Positions 63,236 through 64,000 of a DNA stretch of 64,000 nt are shown here, one piece after another (the first letter of the stretch is position 1; the number at the start of each line of letters is the position of its first letter). The position numbers were made by a program, and so were the translations under genes. Below the pieces are notes generated by a model. It was not told the DNA's origin and searched no databases. It saw only the letters and a program-made list of their open reading frames with translations. The stretch is from the NCBI GenBank assembly GCA_963921195.1, contig OY992537.1, positions 172,625,021 through 172,689,020 on the forward strand, given 5' to 3'. The DNA is from Pegoplata infirma (taxonomy: Eukaryota; Arthropoda; Insecta; Diptera; Anthomyiidae).

Positions 63236-63585
63236 AAAGCGAAAAAAGTGGCCGGACTTTTGATAAATTGACTTTTTTAAAATATGGTAAATTTGAGAAC
63301 GGGATCTGATAATTTTTCAAAATAAAATTTCTTCAAAAAAGAAGAATTCAAATTTTTGAGATAATGGTGCATTCCGTTTTAATTTGATAAATATTTAATC
63401 AAGGAACTCGATACAAATATGACCATTTTTCAATATTTAGCCACGCCTCCTAAGCCAAAGTTTTGGAAAAAATTTAAAAGCCAAAAACGCAATTTTCTTA
63501 GTTCCATATAGGGCTATCAATACAACCTATTCAGAAATTCATGGGAGACATGATTTTTTCGCTGAACATTTCGTGTGCATTTATT
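63236..63585. repeat. Partial copy of the 1.4-kb palindrome, right arm
   Basis: GTGGCCGGACTTTTGATAAAT, GAGAACGGGATCTGATAA, GGTGCATTCCGTTTTAATTTG, CCACGCCTCCTAAGCC and TTCCATATAGGGCTATCAATA follow the order of 39420-39730. It shows that this foldback exists as a dispersed family. Confidence 0.8.
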
Positions 63586-63900
63586 TTGTAAAGAGTGTTT
63601 AAGGAACTGAAAATATTCCTCATCTTCTGCACTGCTAAAACATTAAAAATCTATTATGAAAATATTTCTTTTTTAAGTACTTTCAGTGTCAGAACGTAGT
63701 TTATTTTTTTTTTTTGATTTGTATGTCCTTGATGTACATTTAAAATTAAACTTTCGACCATAAAAATAAAGCGTAAAATTTATAACATTGTAAACATGAG
63801 TTACAAGCATTTCCTTTACTGTTTTTCACATTTAACAATTGTTAAATGTTATCAACAAACACATGATGGTGGCACTTATTTGTAAATCCAGGATCTTGAA
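63586..63900. other. Apparently unique upstream region
   Basis: No transposon signature. It lies directly upstream of the promoter-like sequence and includes a perfect 22-bp palindrome (63828-63849). It is the best candidate in the window for host regulatory DNA. Confidence 0.4.
63828..63849. promoter_or_regulatory. Perfect palindrome centred on CAATTG
   Basis: ACATTTAACAATTGTTAAAT plus GT reads the same on both strands over 22 bp, with an E-box-type CAATTG centre. It sits about 90-110 bp upstream of the predicted start of transcription. It could be a dimeric factor site. In such AT-rich DNA a chance palindrome is possible. Confidence 0.4.
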
Positions 63901-63903
63901 AAA

Positions 63904-63942
63904 TATTTATACAAATTTAAACTGCATTAGCTATTTCAGTCT
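63904..63942 (+). promoter_or_regulatory. Predicted core promoter: TATA-like box plus TCAGT initiator
   Basis: TATTTATA at 63904-63911 lies about 30 bases before TTTCAGTC at 63934-63941, whose A (63938) would be +1. TATA at about -31 and TCAGT at +1 is the classical arthropod spacing. The predicted leader is only about 22 bases before the ATG at 63960. Confidence 0.5.
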
Positions 63943-63959
63943 GAATACAATTAGCCATC

Positions 63960-63997
63960 ATGACTCGTTTTGCCTATGAAAAAAATCTCAATGACAG
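63960..63997 (+). CDS. Possible first coding exon, partial, leaves the window
   Basis: ATG at 63960 in the context AGCCATCATGAC opens a frame reading MTRFAYEKNLND. The sequence GACAG|GTT at the window edge fits a splice donor after 38 nt (phase 2). If the site is not used, the frame simply continues past the end. The upstream TATA/Inr pair, the short leader and the lack of repeats support a real gene start. Thirteen residues are too few to name the protein. Start choice rests on it being the first ATG after the predicted +1. Confidence 0.4.
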
Positions 63998-64000
63998 GTT

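Overview
This window reads as AT-rich, gene-poor fly DNA (inference: a higher dipteran, probably a calyptrate such as a blow fly or house fly relative). The best clue is a set of at least ten full or partial copies of INE-1/DINE-1-like (helentron-type) elements. They carry the block CCCCATAAAGTATATATATT, the GTCCGTCCGTCTGTCTGT stretch, a 3' hairpin and a CTTGTTTT end, all known from the Drosophila INE-1/DNAREP1 family. Homopolymer runs, no operons and no long non-transposon ORFs also fit intergenic or intronic fly DNA. The species cannot be named from the sequence alone.

Layout. 1-7 kb: a 0.93-kb terminal-repeat element inside a short tandem array, then a 3.57-kb hAT-like element (8-bp target duplication) holding a small MITE and a Transib-like element with RSS-like CACAGTG ends, then a palindrome split by a 256-bp hAT MITE. 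7-14.5 kb: little-repeated DNA, a palindromic element whose arms both contain INE-1, and a long array of 35-bp repeats. 14.5-21 kb: MITEs and an INE-1 broken by a Transib-like element that itself holds a foldback. 21-27 kb: the deepest nest: palindrome, hAT, intermediate repeat, RTE-type retrotransposon, and a MITE with a captured histone H1 fragment. 27-37 kb: two near-identical INE-1 copies, a tRNA-like promoter inside a MITE, a GACTGACTGA repeat, a 1.1-kb palindrome and more INE-1. 37.4-46.3 kb: apparently one 8.9-kb hAT-bounded composite. 46-53.6 kb: INE-1, a second 35-bp array, a foldback and plain AT-rich DNA. 53.6-59.5 kb: a 4.8-kb giant palindrome with three nested elements, then another foldback. 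60-64 kb: a short LTR retrotransposon without genes, repeat fragments and, in the last 180 bases, a TATA/Inr promoter and a short first coding exon that leaves the window.

The only recognisable protein-coding remains are the reverse-transcriptase part of a 5'-truncated RTE element, split into two pieces by a MITE, and the frameshifted histone H1 fragment inside that MITE. Neither is a working gene. One 118-nt candidate exon on the minus strand near 60.6 kb and the terminal ATG exon may belong to host genes. Element boundaries were set by eye from inverted ends and target-site duplications. Several are supported by an undisturbed copy of the target elsewhere in the window. Superfamily names rest on end sequence and duplication length, not on transposase genes, which are absent.
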